From contig CAWZYM010000188.1 of the NCBI GenBank assembly GCA_963966185.1, positions 446,001 to 510,000 on the forward strand: 64,000 nucleotides of DNA, in the 5' to 3' direction. Positions within the stretch are counted from its first letter, which is position 1, and every line of letters starts with the position of its first letter. Source of the DNA: Rhabditoides inermis (lineage: Eukaryota; Nematoda; Chromadorea; Rhabditida; Rhabditidae). The notes below the pieces were generated by a model. It saw only the letters and a list, made by a program, of their open reading frames with translations. It made no database searches and had not been told where the DNA came from. Below are positions 37,412 through 50,744 of this stretch, in pieces. The position numbers were made by a program, and so were the translations under genes.

Positions 37412-39399
37412 TTTTTACAACTCACTGTTTGATTTGCTGTAAGCGAACCACGTTTCGAACGAATACTGTACATTTTAGGCGTTCAAAGTGATTCACTTCC
37501 ATGAACTGCTTTGGTGACGCATAGTTTTATCACTTTGCGTTCACTTTCCACAATCGATAGCGCGATCGCCTTTTAAAGTTCATGTGCGGCACTTTACTCT
37601 GTAATGTAGTCCTGTTTAGTTTTTGGTGTCACATGGTTCAAACACCGGGATAGATACGATCTAACTGCTTTCACCAGTTTTCGACCCAAGCAATATGGGT
37701 TGACGCGTCCTTCTTTTTACTTCTGTCTTATCTGATTTTGTACTTGTTTAATATGAACATGGTATTGTCAGCGTCGCTTCATTTGCTATAGTTACCTGGC
37801 TGGAAATATTCAAAATGTCGCTCCTTATCTATCCCCTTGTTTTTTCCACCACTGATTAGAGGCCCACGCTTGGAAACTTTGACTGAAACACTGACCATCT
37901 CTGTTGGACGCCCATACTACTAGTTTCATCTCAACAGTACAAACTGTCTGGCATTTATCAGTAGATGCGAAAATACTTTCATTCTGAACTGCTCGATACC
38001 CTCAGATTGGCGCGACTCACTTCCCTGATTGCATGTTACTCTCTTTTATTTTGATCGCATATTCAATTAAGTGATTCACCTTCTTTACCATCACTCAATA
38101 AGAGCAGTAGATCTCTCTTTTTTCATCACTCATTCCACCTGGTTCTGCTCCACTGTACACCGATACGCAACAGTAGATCTCTCTGTAGCCAATCACCGCT
38201 TCAATGAAACTTGTCACCTCCTCCTTGCAAACCGTTTCTCAATAGTACATTCCTGCCCATCTCCTTCCTCGCTGACTATGACCGTCTTCTTCTTCTCTTT
38301 TCGATATACATTCGAATTTCACAAGATTTCCCCATTACAGTCTGTTTCTCAAGAGTAAATTCTTGCCCATCTCTTTTTAAATTTCACTTCCTCCACCCCT
38401 CGCCGACCATGACCTCCTCCCCATTGCAGGCCGTCGCGCCAGACTTCGCCCCGCGACTCTGACGCCTCCTCGACGTCGTCGCCTCCGCCTTCGTCTGCCT
38501 CCCCCTCCCTCCTCCACCCGGAACACCCCATGGCACGACACAACTCGGACTACGGTGAGAATTACGTTACTTTGAATTTGTATTTCTCCACCTCTCGGCT
38601 TTCTCTATGGTGCGCTGATTTTTGTATTTTGAATTTCACTTTCTTTTCTCGACTCTACGTCTCTCTATTTTCTCTATGATACGCTGAACTGTATTTTGAA
38701 TTTGACTTTTTCTTTTTTTGCTGCGTCTTATTTCGTCTTTTGAACTGTATTTCTAAGGCTACTGTGCGCTGTGGTTGCCGATCTGTAATTGATGATGTCA
38801 TGTTCTGGTTTGGTTACGGTATTCGCCCGCCTTTCTCCCCATTCTCTCCCCTTCTACCATCCCCCCAGGCCTTTCGCCTTGTTTGCGTTCTCGTTTTTTT
38901 TTTCGGACAACGGTCTTCGATTGTCTCTGACGCTCTCGCTTCTCCGCGCTGTTTCGCGTCGCTCTGCGTTCGCCGGTTTGGCGATGAAGCACTCACTGTA
39001 TGCGCAAGTCTTCCAATCAATACATTATCGATTGCTTGTGATTGATTGATCAGCTGTTATTGTGAGCGAGAGTCCCCTGTGGAACAATGCTCGAACATTG
39101 CGGGTGTCCGCTTTCACTTTACGTGCGACGCTCTCTCGCCCTGCTCCCTCCGCAGTCTGTGCGCTCTCTCGCCTCTCTCTCTCCTCTCACTCCGGTCTCT
39201 CTCTCCACTCACTCTGCATAGTAGATTACGCGACACTATACCACGCCGCTCTGTCCCTTTATTGACCAGGTAGAGCCAACGGCTCCCTTCCTATTAGTGT
39301 ATTGTGTTCGACAGTAGTAGTAGTGTTTTTGTGGCTCTCTGGCTACTGCTCTTTCACTTTTTCTCTCCGCAGTCTCTTGTCTTGCATGCGTTTCCTGCC

Positions 39400-39456
<57 letters not shown>

Positions 39457-41385
39457 CCGCCCGAAATAATGCAATTGACGAGAAATAGACATAGACACCC
39501 AGGCTCGCTTGCGGTCACAGCTGCGAGAGTGTGATACTCAGTCGTGTTCGCAGCCGATAGCGACTGGATTGCCCTGTTTGTCGCTTGCTCACTTTGCTCT
39601 CGCCAATTATATGCGCACATATCGCATCGATTTTAGTTTGACCAGCTGATCGCTCCATTTTGATGCATATTTCTTTGTTCCCGAATAGCCAACTCTCTCT
39701 CTCTCTTTGTATGTACACACCGCCCACTTCAAATTCCTTTTTCAAAAGGGCTATAACAATTTGAATTGATCGGTTAGTCATGCGGGCGTAGAGAGTGCGT
39801 GATTCGGAGAGAGCGCGAGACGCAGACACGGTCTCGTTTCGAGTCGATCGATATCTGTACAGTGAGTGAGGCGAGAACAGAGGAACACTCACACTCACTC
39901 TCTTCCTCTCCCTTTTTCGTTAGCATCACCTAGCTATGTTGTAATTGGTCATCAAACGTCTAACCATCTCTTGGATTGAAATTGAAGCGCATCTTTACCA
40001 GGTTTTTTGAAGCTATTTCTCATTTTCTCCTATTTTCGCTGCGGAAAGGGCGATTCCACGCACACGCTTGTCGTTCCGAATTAATCTCGCTCTTCTCCTT
40101 CTCCTATCTGCTCCTCCTCCTCCGTCACTCCTCCATTTCCCTTCTCCTCCGAGTATGGAGGAGGAATATTGATAGGGTCACAGCTCTTGCTTCCAATTTC
40201 CCCTTTGTCTCCAAGGAGTTGACGTTGACGTCGTTTTACTTGCACATTCTAGTTGTTAGTACAAGCATTATCTATTCACTCGTTCCCGACTCAACAATTG
40301 CCCGGAGGGCGCGCGCGCGTCTTTCATGCATACTTTTGACAATCCATCGACTCCCGCCCCGTTTGTTTCTCTGTGTCTCTCGATTCCGCGCACTCTCTCG
40401 CCACTCTCTCACTCGTGGTGTCTTTCATGTCCCTTTTGGAAAACGAGTCTCACGCGATAAATCATCCCAGAAGGGACCCGCGCATTGTGTCGCTATTTGC
40501 GAAATTTGACATTCTGCGCTATTTTCCCTTTTTGATAATGAATGATCTTTTTATTAGATGATTTTACAGATATGTTAATGATTTGTGATTAAAAAGACAG
40601 GCATGGAATTCTCGCGGCATGTCACTCGTTTTCTATCAGTTCTCAATGAAACGTATCCATGGCATGTCATATAATCATGCGCCATTCTCCTTTCAACGTG
40701 GAAAGTAAGTCCGAACATGATTAGAATCATATAGTACTCTTCAACGTATTGTGTTCACTTCTGATTTTCTGATTCCTCGCCTTGATTGCTGAAAGCATTC
40801 GTATCTGCATTTCGGATCGAATTGTATTTGATCTCATATTGCCGGCAGCACGTGAATCCGTGTTATTCGCGAGATTAAAACGTAATGATTATGGAAACGT
40901 AACAGCTATCGAAACTTATCACTTTCTCGAACCGTATCACCTACTTATACTCCCCTGATTGCAGGCAGCGCGGAGACAGACGGCGAGAGTCAGACGGCAG
41001 AGTGCACCACCGACGTCAGCCTGCTGGAGAAGATGGAGCAACTCAACAAGTGAGTCTTGGTTTACTCTGCGTCTCTGCCCTGTTTTATTAGTTATTAGCC
41101 TTTTTGAACTATAATTATTGAATGCTATCACCCTGCGTATACACTTTCGGCGTGAAACATATGTGCTCATCTGACCATCAGCTGATCGCTAGCTGATCAT
41201 CAGCTGGTGGTTCACACGCGCGCATGCAACTCTCTCCTCGAATGTTTGCTGTTCCGGCCGTCCAGTTTCGGCCATCCCTATTTTTTGAGCACACTCCTTT
41301 TTCCTGGCTGTTCTATGGAGATGGCGCGAGGCGACGAAACCAGTGCCTCGGCTAAATTTAGAGAGAGGGGAATACAGACACCTCC

Positions 41386-41430
<45 letters not shown>

Positions 41431-42816
41431 CCCATAAAAAGAAATCGCGCTGGCTGGCGAGGCTGCACAAACAAATACACTACAAATGGGTGCGAAACCG
41501 AAAGCCGCGGGATATCGATTTATCGATTATCAGGGATATTGATTTGTCGCTTGCAGATTGAACGAAGAGGACTCACGGAGTTGCACATCCCGAAGATCCG
41601 GCAGCAGCGGATCCAATGGAAAAGTGAGTTTTCATTATTTTATTTGCAAAATTAAACTTGCGAAATATTGTGCGGAACAAACCTGACCCATATATTATGT
41701 TTGAGTGAAACATATGACCGATGGCACTTACAAGTAGATCACATATATGCACTTATTACTATTATACGATTAATACTTTCTCTATTCCCAGTCCCGCGAG
41801 CCGTGTCCGTGTGCGTGCGCAAACATAAAATAATGCATAATAGCGTAATGGCACAAGGGACCACCGAAATTCGTCTTGCTGGAACTCGCAGTAGGCGTTG
41901 TATTACTATACTTTACCGCAACGTTACCGTAATTTACATTACCATGTGCTACTTGATTCGAGATAAATATTCTGATTCTGAGTAATTGCACAATATGTAA
42001 ATATAACCCCTTATTTTTCCAGTCCCGCGAGCAGTCTGCTCAGCCCGAGGAGGACGACGAGGACCTGTGGACGGTGTGGGGAGAGCTGATCCGCAACTGG
42101 GAGGTCGAGGTCAAGAAGAGGCCCAACTACATCAAGGTGATTTCTCTCTCCTCTCTCTCCATATTTTTCCATCTCTTCACTTCATTCTATATCTCTCTAA
42201 AATATTCCTCTTCGTCTATTCTATATTAATTTTCTTCACATAGTCGAGAACCGATTACATTCATCTGTTCATTGAAACATTTTGATAAGGCGTTAAAACG
42301 TATTGCCGTTTTGAACTGACCACAAATGTTCACTGTCCACCTTGCAGTCACTCTGATTTCCAGTAGTTGATGATAGATGGAAATCATCCATTGGCGTTCT
42401 TTTCAAAAGCTTCTTGGGGGGGGGGGTTGCGAAGAGGCTCGACCACCCTTCAATACAATTAAATTAATTGTTTATTCGAAAAAAAACACACGTGGCACCC
42501 TTCCTTGTGCAGTCTCTCTCCTCTCGACAGAATGTTTCAAACAATCATCACTTTCTTGACCACTCCTCAACTCACCTTGCTCCTTGCAGTCTGATTGCGA
42601 CGCAGTCGTGTCTGCTACATCCATTATATATGGACGAAATGAACAAATCGTATTTTCTAATCCCTCTCCTCCCTTGCAGTCCCTTGTGAAGCGCGGCATC
42701 CCGCAGCACTTCCGCACCATCGCCTGGCAGCTGCTGTCTAACGCATCCGTCTCCTCCATACACGAGTCATACGCCGACTACATGAGGGGCAGCAGTGTAT
42801 ATGAGAAGGTGGGTGT

Positions 42817-42862
<46 letters not shown>

Positions 42863-43543
42863 TTCAAATTTCCCTCCCATTTTGATACTAGCTATTTATT
42901 TGTAGTCTAATACTGTAGTTACTATAGTCCGAGTTCTACGCTGTATATACTGTAGCATGAGAACGTGAGTCCTGTCACTCCCATACTCTTATCCAGCCGG
43001 TGGGGCTGAATCAGTGGGAGAAGTGTGTTTGTGAAACTGTAGTGAAGTTACTCACAGTAAAATTCGTGTTAATGTATGGATATGGTACGTAGTTACTGTA
43101 TACGTGATTCTTATATGAAAAAAACGGGGGAAGATGACGCATTGAAACTAAATGTTTTCGATGCATACATCCATCTTGTGAAGCGTAGTTTGAATGTTTT
43201 GTTTTTTTTTAATTAACGTTTCTCAACTTCTCACATAAAAGACCTTCGATTGCAACAGATGGTGAATTATCCTTGTTCACTTTTCCGTGAAACGTTTCTA
43301 TAGCTCGATACGTTTTTTCCTCGTTGAAACGTATCCATACGTTTTGTGTCGCAGGTGATCCAGCGCGACATCCCGCGCACCTACCCCGAACTCGAGTTCT
43401 TCAAGGACGGCGGCAGAGGGCAAGCCAGTCTCTTCAACGTCATCAAGGTGATTGCTTTTTTCTTTTCATTTCTTGTGAATCTCTTTGATACTGTGACTTG
43501 CAAATCACTGATGATTGTGGTTGTGAGATAGATTTGTGAGAAT

Positions 43544-43629
<86 letters not shown>

Positions 43630-44175
43630 CCTCCCCTTGCAGGCGTACTCCCTTCACGACAAGGAGGTGGGCTACTGCCAGGGCAGCGCGTTCATCGTCG
43701 GACAGTTGCTACTACAGGTATCACTTGTCGATATCTCGAAACGATTTTTTTTTAAATCCAACTTCCTCACATTTCATGTTTCACAGTTAGGATGTGCTTC
43801 AGCTCAATTTATCATTCACAATGTTCTGTTTTCATAGCATATAATAATTATCTGTACTGGTTTTTACAACTCGTGCAAAATAAAGAGAGAGAAAATACAT
43901 TAAAAAATACAAATATAATATTCTCTCTTTTTAGATGCCGGAAGAAGAGGCGTTTGCCGTGCTGGTGAGACTCATGGAGAACTATCGGTTGAGGTGAGGA
44001 GAGAGAGTGAGAGAGAAAGAGAGAGAGGGAGGGAGGGAGGGAGGGAGTTAGAAAGAGAAAGGAAGAGAGAGAGAGAGAGAGGGAGGGCGAGAAAGAGAGG
44101 GAGGGGAGTGAGAGTGAGAGTGAGAGAGAAAGAAAAGAGAGAGCGGGAGAGAGAGATACAGAGAGAGGAGAGAGG

Positions 44176-44227
<52 letters not shown>

Positions 44228-47200
44228 TTCCCCTCCTTGCAGGGAGCTCTACAAGCCCGCGATGACCGACCTCGGCCTATGCATGTTCCAGCTCGAGTGC
44301 CTGGTGCAGGAGCAGGTTGGTCATTTTTCTTTTTTTTTGTTAAGAAAGTGCAACACTCCGATTTTTCTCCTGCCACCTGACGCTGACTGTATTGTTCTCG
44401 GGATAGCCTGGGGGTTCGCTGACACTTTGTGCGGGTGATGTATGACGAGGTGGATTGTAGTTTTCTTTAATATACAATTATACGCTGTGGTTGAAGCGTA
44501 CATGGTGTTTTTTTCTCTTTTTTTCAAGGAATTCAGGTCAGTTTTTTCCGAGGTTTCTTCCACTGGACCTGGCCGTATAATTGTAGCTTTTTCTGCGTCA
44601 CTTTCACTATACGCGTGAATCATATTTGAGATTATGTTGATGACAACTACAATAGATTGAGATCGAATACGTAATGCTGACGTTATTTGTTTCACGTGAA
44701 GTGTATTTCGTCTTGCAATTCTCAAATCAAAATGTCATGAGAGCTGAGAAGTTTGTATGTATGTATGTTTTTTTCCAGATGCCCGATCTCTACACGCATT
44801 TCACCAACACCGGCTTCGACACGAGTATGTACGCGAGCAGGTGAGTGTAGCTCCGCCCACTCTGACTCCGCCCTTTCTATAGTGTCATAGTCCACCGCTC
44901 TCTTGATCTTGTACATTTCTTTCTGATCCTTTGCTCTGTATTCCTAATTCCTCCTCGCCCCGGTGACTGTTCTGTTGGCTCCGCCCCCGCTGACCCCGCC
45001 TCTTTTTCAGCTGGTTCCTCACCCTCTTCACCACCACCCTCCCTCTGGATATTGCCAACCGGATAATGGACTGCTTCCTCGTTGAGGTATGGGATTATAA
45101 TGCAAACGAATAATTGCATGATATTGTTCGCAGCCACTTTTTGCAATGAGGTGAAACGTTATAATACACAATTGATAGATCGGGTCGAAACATGATCGTA
45201 GTGGATAGAATATTCGAATCTGTGTCGGATCATTGCAAACCAACACCTTTATAGCTATTATATAGCGAGTGAAACGTATGAAACAGATCCGGTATCAGTC
45301 TTTAGTTAATGTCCTTAATCGATAGAAATCGATAAATCAATAAATCAATACTTGCCATTCAGGGCATGGAGTTCATCTTCTGCGTGGCGATGTCGATCCT
45401 GCAGCAGGCGCGCTACGACCTGTTGCGGCTGGATATGGAGGGCATGCTCAAGGTGAGAGAGGGGGCGGGGCTGGAGGGGGCGGGGCTATGGGGAAAAACA
45501 CGAGAAATGAGAGTTGTGGTGAGTTCAGAGGCGTGCAGTGATACATGGGAAGTGAAAAAAATGGGTGGGCTATTCACAATATGTGCGATCTTTGTTGGAG
45601 GGTGTTTTGAAGGCGATCTCGGAAATGCTGGTGCGATTAGAGAGAGAGAGTGCGGAGAAGCGAGTCTGAATAATACGCGCTTTTCAATGTGATCGAAGGG
45701 CGTGGAGATGGAAACCAAATGGAATTGTCACGTTTTCATTTTGTGCGCGTTATGCGCACCCTGAAACATATCACTTGAGATATGGATGCTGTATCATTTT
45801 CGTACAGTCTCTTGGAAACGGGGCTCGTGCAGTTTCGTAGAGTAGCGGTTACTATTTACAACGCGTATTTTGCAACTTACAACGCGAGATGACATCGATG
45901 TATAGATAAGTAGTAGTGGACGAATCTGTACTCACATGTCTGATTCCTGAAATGTACGTATACATTCCTCTTTCCAGTACTTTCAACGGGAGAAATATCG
46001 ATGTCCATAGATAGTAGTTTACGATTCTGTACTCACAATTCTGACGGCAGTATACTGTATCCATTCCTTCCTTGCAGTACTTCCAACGCGAGATGAAGGA
46101 GCGTTTCGAGTACGACGGCGAGCTGCTGTTCGCGGTGGCTGAGAAGGTGCAACTCAACCCCAAGAAGATGAAGAAGTGAGTGGGGGGGGGGAGGAAACAG
46201 CGCTTACGGTTATACGGTTCATTATTTGACTGGTGGATGTGAATGAGTACTGATGAAGAGTGCGAGTGGCACGCGCCGCATGAGCCCGCGCAGCGCGGCC
46301 GCCAATGCAAAGTGCAAAATCAGTGCATGCCGCCTTTGAAGATTCCCACGCGGCGCGGCGCGCGACTGTGACAAGCGATATAGGCGCGCGGCGATGAGCG
46401 GGCCGAGCCGTGGGGGTGGGAGGAGGAAGAGGAGGGGAAAGGGGCATAGGTTATGTCACATAGCGCAGACGTTTCAATTCATGAATGTGAATAAGTACTG
46501 CTGAAGAAGATGAAGAACTGAGTGCGGGGTGAGAATAGAAACCACCAACCACCATTAGGGGCGGCGCGCAGCGGCGCCCGTTTGTTTTGAGCTGTGACGC
46601 GCGCAACACGCCACTCCCAAGGCACACACGATTTCTCTATTCTAATACAATATACTTAATTAGTGTGCGTTATTTGTTAGAATATCACTTTGTAAGACCT
46701 ATGAGTATGATTCGTGAAACCAATATCGGTTGCGGCATCCAAAAACCGCCCTCTCTTGCTCTCTCCCGCTTTGCCACTAAACGTGTTTACGACGGCGGCG
46801 GCGGCGACGACGGTGTGCATCACGTAAGCTCCGCCCACTGCACTTTGCGCTCATTGGTCGCTCGGCTCTCTTGCGTGCGCACTCTGATTGGCTGAGCGCA
46901 TGCCCCGCCCTTCGTTCACCCACTCTCGTGTCGGCTCGCCGTCCAGGCCACCGCCCCAGTTTTGGCGCGAAAACTGTGGGGGGAGGGGAGTGTGCGGAGC
47001 GGAGTGAGTGGGTAAGAGAGAGAGACGCGAAATAGCGCGTGTCAATGAGAGACTGGCATTGGCAGGCGCACGAGCGATTCGACAAAGCAGTGCGTTTCCA
47101 TATTCAGGATACGTTTTCTAAAGTTTCGAATATGTATACATAACATGTTCGGCACATCAACCTGAAAAACAATTTCTTCGAAATTTGAGAAAAGGACATC

Positions 47201-50200
47201 CATTCTCTTTCGAAAAGTACACGAGTAAAGAGGAGTGGTTTGTTTTGATCTAATTCAACAAAAGCACATGCATAAAATCTCTTCGCAGCTGACTAAAATT
47301 TCAAAACAAACCTGCTCTTTCTGATCGATGAAAAATATAGTATGCACTATAATCGTGTCATACATTTTGTTGCAAGTTACTTGTTGGGATTAACAGTATC
47401 CTGAATACCTGAACTCAACATGCTAACAAGAAAACAATTAGAGTTTTAAAACATCGTTCGAAAGAGCAGGTTTGTTTTGAAATTTTAGTCAGCTGCGAAG
47501 AGATTTTATGCATGTGCTTTTGTTGAATTAGATCAAAACAAACCACTCCTCTTTACTCGTGTACTTTTCGAAAGAGAATCTCAAATACGTTTCCCGTAGC
47601 AAATAAGTGAGTCGAGTGAAATTTTAGAGTAATAGCTCGGCTGAACCCCCACTACTAGGCGGCCTAGAATCTGTCCTATATAGGCGACTAAAATCATTGA
47701 ACTAGGCACCTATACGAATAACCGTAGTGCACTATGTAGGAGAGATTCTAGGCGACTATATAGGAGGGAACTAGGCGACTATGTAGGAGAAGTTTTTTTC
47801 TTCCAATTTTCAAAACAGTTTTAAAATGACGTAATTTGATTCTAAAATAAGAATACAATTGTACAAAAGTATTATCATTAGCAGTACAATAGCTTGGCTA
47901 CGACAAGATTTGAACTTACTATCTACCATTTATCACATGTTTACTACTCAGCACTCTTACCACTGCGCTATCCGGGCACCACGGCGGGAACGTCTCTTTT
48001 GAGAACACAATCCCGCAGCAAGAAATATACGTATAGCACTTTCATGACTCAGTCTTTTGATCAAGAACATGCGTGAATACTCAAAAACTAAAGCGCATCA
48101 GCATGCGCACTCCTTTGATGACATTTATATTGATTTGATTAGGTTAATATAATTATGTTTTCTTCCTACATAGTCGACTATCTAGTCAACTATGTAGGCG
48201 GAACAAGCAGCTGTCCTATATAGTCGACTAGCTAGTCGCCTAGTTTCCGAAACCCATTCTAGTCTCCTACTAGGAAGGGGGTCACATTCTAGTTTCCTAG
48301 TTGGACGGTCCAGGCTAGCAATGAGTGAAAAGCTGAGAACCCCAATAAGATGACGATGTGAAAGTGAGTGGGGGAAGGACATGGGCTATGTCACATAGCG
48401 GTGACATTTCGACTGATGAATGAGTACTGAAACGCGAGTAAATGAGAAAACACTTGAGAGTGGTTACGAATGTCTTTTCTATTGTATTTCGGTACGTGAT
48501 CGGAAATTCATCGCGGCAATATGTTTCCATCAAAAAAACAGTACAAGTGCGACAATTTCGTGATCTAAAAAGTGGATACGTTTCTCCCAGCAAATAAGAG
48601 AATCTGGTGATTTTTCGGGTAATGTGTAGTCGTCGTTAACGCTAGTTTATATTTACGACAACGGATAATGAATGAATCCTGGATAGTAGTTTGTTTCAGA
48701 TGAGAGAAATAAAAAATAGAGGATCTGAAATAAACTAGTACGTTACGTATCCTGATTTCAGACTGGAGAAGGACTACCTCGCCAAGCGCACCAAAGAGCA
48801 GGAGGAAGCGGTGGAACTGAGGGTGGGTGTCGAGTGACGAGTTCTATTTCTAATCGAATACACTGCTTTCTACTTACTTCATTTGAGCGAGCCGATTCGC
48901 TAAAAGTAACGGTGTCTTTGTTTATACGACTTTCCGCGCAGTATTCCCACAACACTTTTCTCTCCTTTCTTCTCTTGTTTCTCCTGCCGCGTGAGAGGTT
49001 GCATCCGGCAAGCATTTGCATATCGGTCGGTTCTTGTGCTCGACAACACTGCACATTGCACTTCCCTCCCTCCTCCCACTCGTTGCTTTTTGACGGCTCT
49101 CTCCTCTTCCCGTCAGGATTTACGATGTGCCAATGGCTATCAAACGCGCGCCTATCTTTGCGATGTGGGGGATGTAAAGCGATCATAAAGTGATGAGAAG
49201 TGACGCATCTGCAGTGGTTTTCGACCACTCACCCATCATCAATTCGATTTCGACACCCGAGAAACAAGTTATGCCCCTTCTTCGAATCTAAAACTACATT
49301 TCAAGTATTCGAATGGCGAAAACACTTTCTGCGCCTTGTTTAGAAACACTTTGTGCTCTTGGAAGACGTGTCTTTTCGGGAAAATGAGCCGCGCGCTATC
49401 CATCACTCCCGACGTCTCCATGGAATTAATTTCACACAGAGACGGACACTGATTTGTCCTGTGTGCGAAAAAAAAGAGATTGATTCGATTCGCGTGACAT
49501 AGCTCTTCTTTCGCACGTCGATTTCAGTACCTATCTCGTCAGCCCCTCGTTTTGTCCCGGAGACCAAACAGCCTCCCTCTCTGTTCTCGCTTCATAAATA
49601 TGCAAATGAGCTTGAAAGGAGGCGCTGACCAATGTAGTGCAATCACACGAATCGATTGTGGCTGGAAGGTGGAAGAAAAAAAACCCAGCTCCATTAGGAT
49701 TTCGCTGTCACGTCTACAGCTGATAGATGAGCTTGGGGCGCGGTCTGTCGGTGTTGATTTGTGTGTGGACAGTCTATATCGAAGGTCGCGCAAAACTAAC
49801 ATCTATCATGGGTGTAACACACACAAAACCACCTCTGCTCAGTGGCAATAAACGGCTGAAAGAAGGCGCGTCGGCAGTAACAATGGACATTTCGAGATTT
49901 CACGTACCCTCTTTCCGACTACTTGAGTGGTCCATAAAGCGAACTCTCCAGGGCGACTAATTGCCGGTCCTACTGTATACCTTGCAGAGTTGGTGCGATT
50001 GATCCGCTGCACTTTTCAATAGAGCCGGATCACAGAATGCAATCAATATTCGATCAACCATCAACCCAAAACTGATCTGTCCGGAGATTGATTTCGCCGC
50101 CGTTCGTTCTTCTGACTTCGTCATCCTATCGAACCGGCTTCTCCTTTTCCTTTCCTCTCTCGGGCTCTCCTCTTTCCGGGTGGTCTCTCTCTCTCTCTCG

Positions 50201-50211
50201 CCCCCCCCCCC

Positions 50212-50250
<39 letters not shown>

Positions 50251-50670
50251 GGGCGACCGACGGCACTACGGCAGCCCCGCCCCCTTTTCGCCCCCCGCCC
50301 CCTCTCTCTTCTCTCCTGACTGATTACTCCCACCAACCACCCCCCCCAGTTCAATTGCCCGTTTTCATTAACAATCCGCTGATCTACCTGATTCTTATCG
50401 ATTTATCGATTGATTTTCTCTGATCGACGATGCTGGAGCGAAAAATGCGCCACCGCAAGAAGTTTGAGTGGACGAAAAAGGTTAGAGCGAATTGAAATCG
50501 TTACGTATTTGTGACAATTCACATGCATAGCATTTTCCAAATGTCTTGGTGTATGTTTTCTCTATCAGCGCGCGCAGTCTTTTTCTCTCTTTTCTTTGCC
50601 GGCGGGATAAGTGTTGTGAGCGCATTTCTCTCATAGTGTGAGATCCGAGATTTATCGATCACTCCCCTCT

Positions 50671-50744
<74 letters not shown>

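Noticed and set aside
43994..44242. Arg/Glu-rich 128-codon frame and its reverse
   Set aside because: It is the GA-filled intron between EVI5 exons 9 and 10, flanked by GT and AG in the right phases.
47900..47982. Functional tRNA genes at 47900, 16320, 16610, 17372 and 62060
   Set aside because: A- and B-box-like motifs are present, but I could not pair acceptor stems, and several are repeats of one another, fitting SINE heads.
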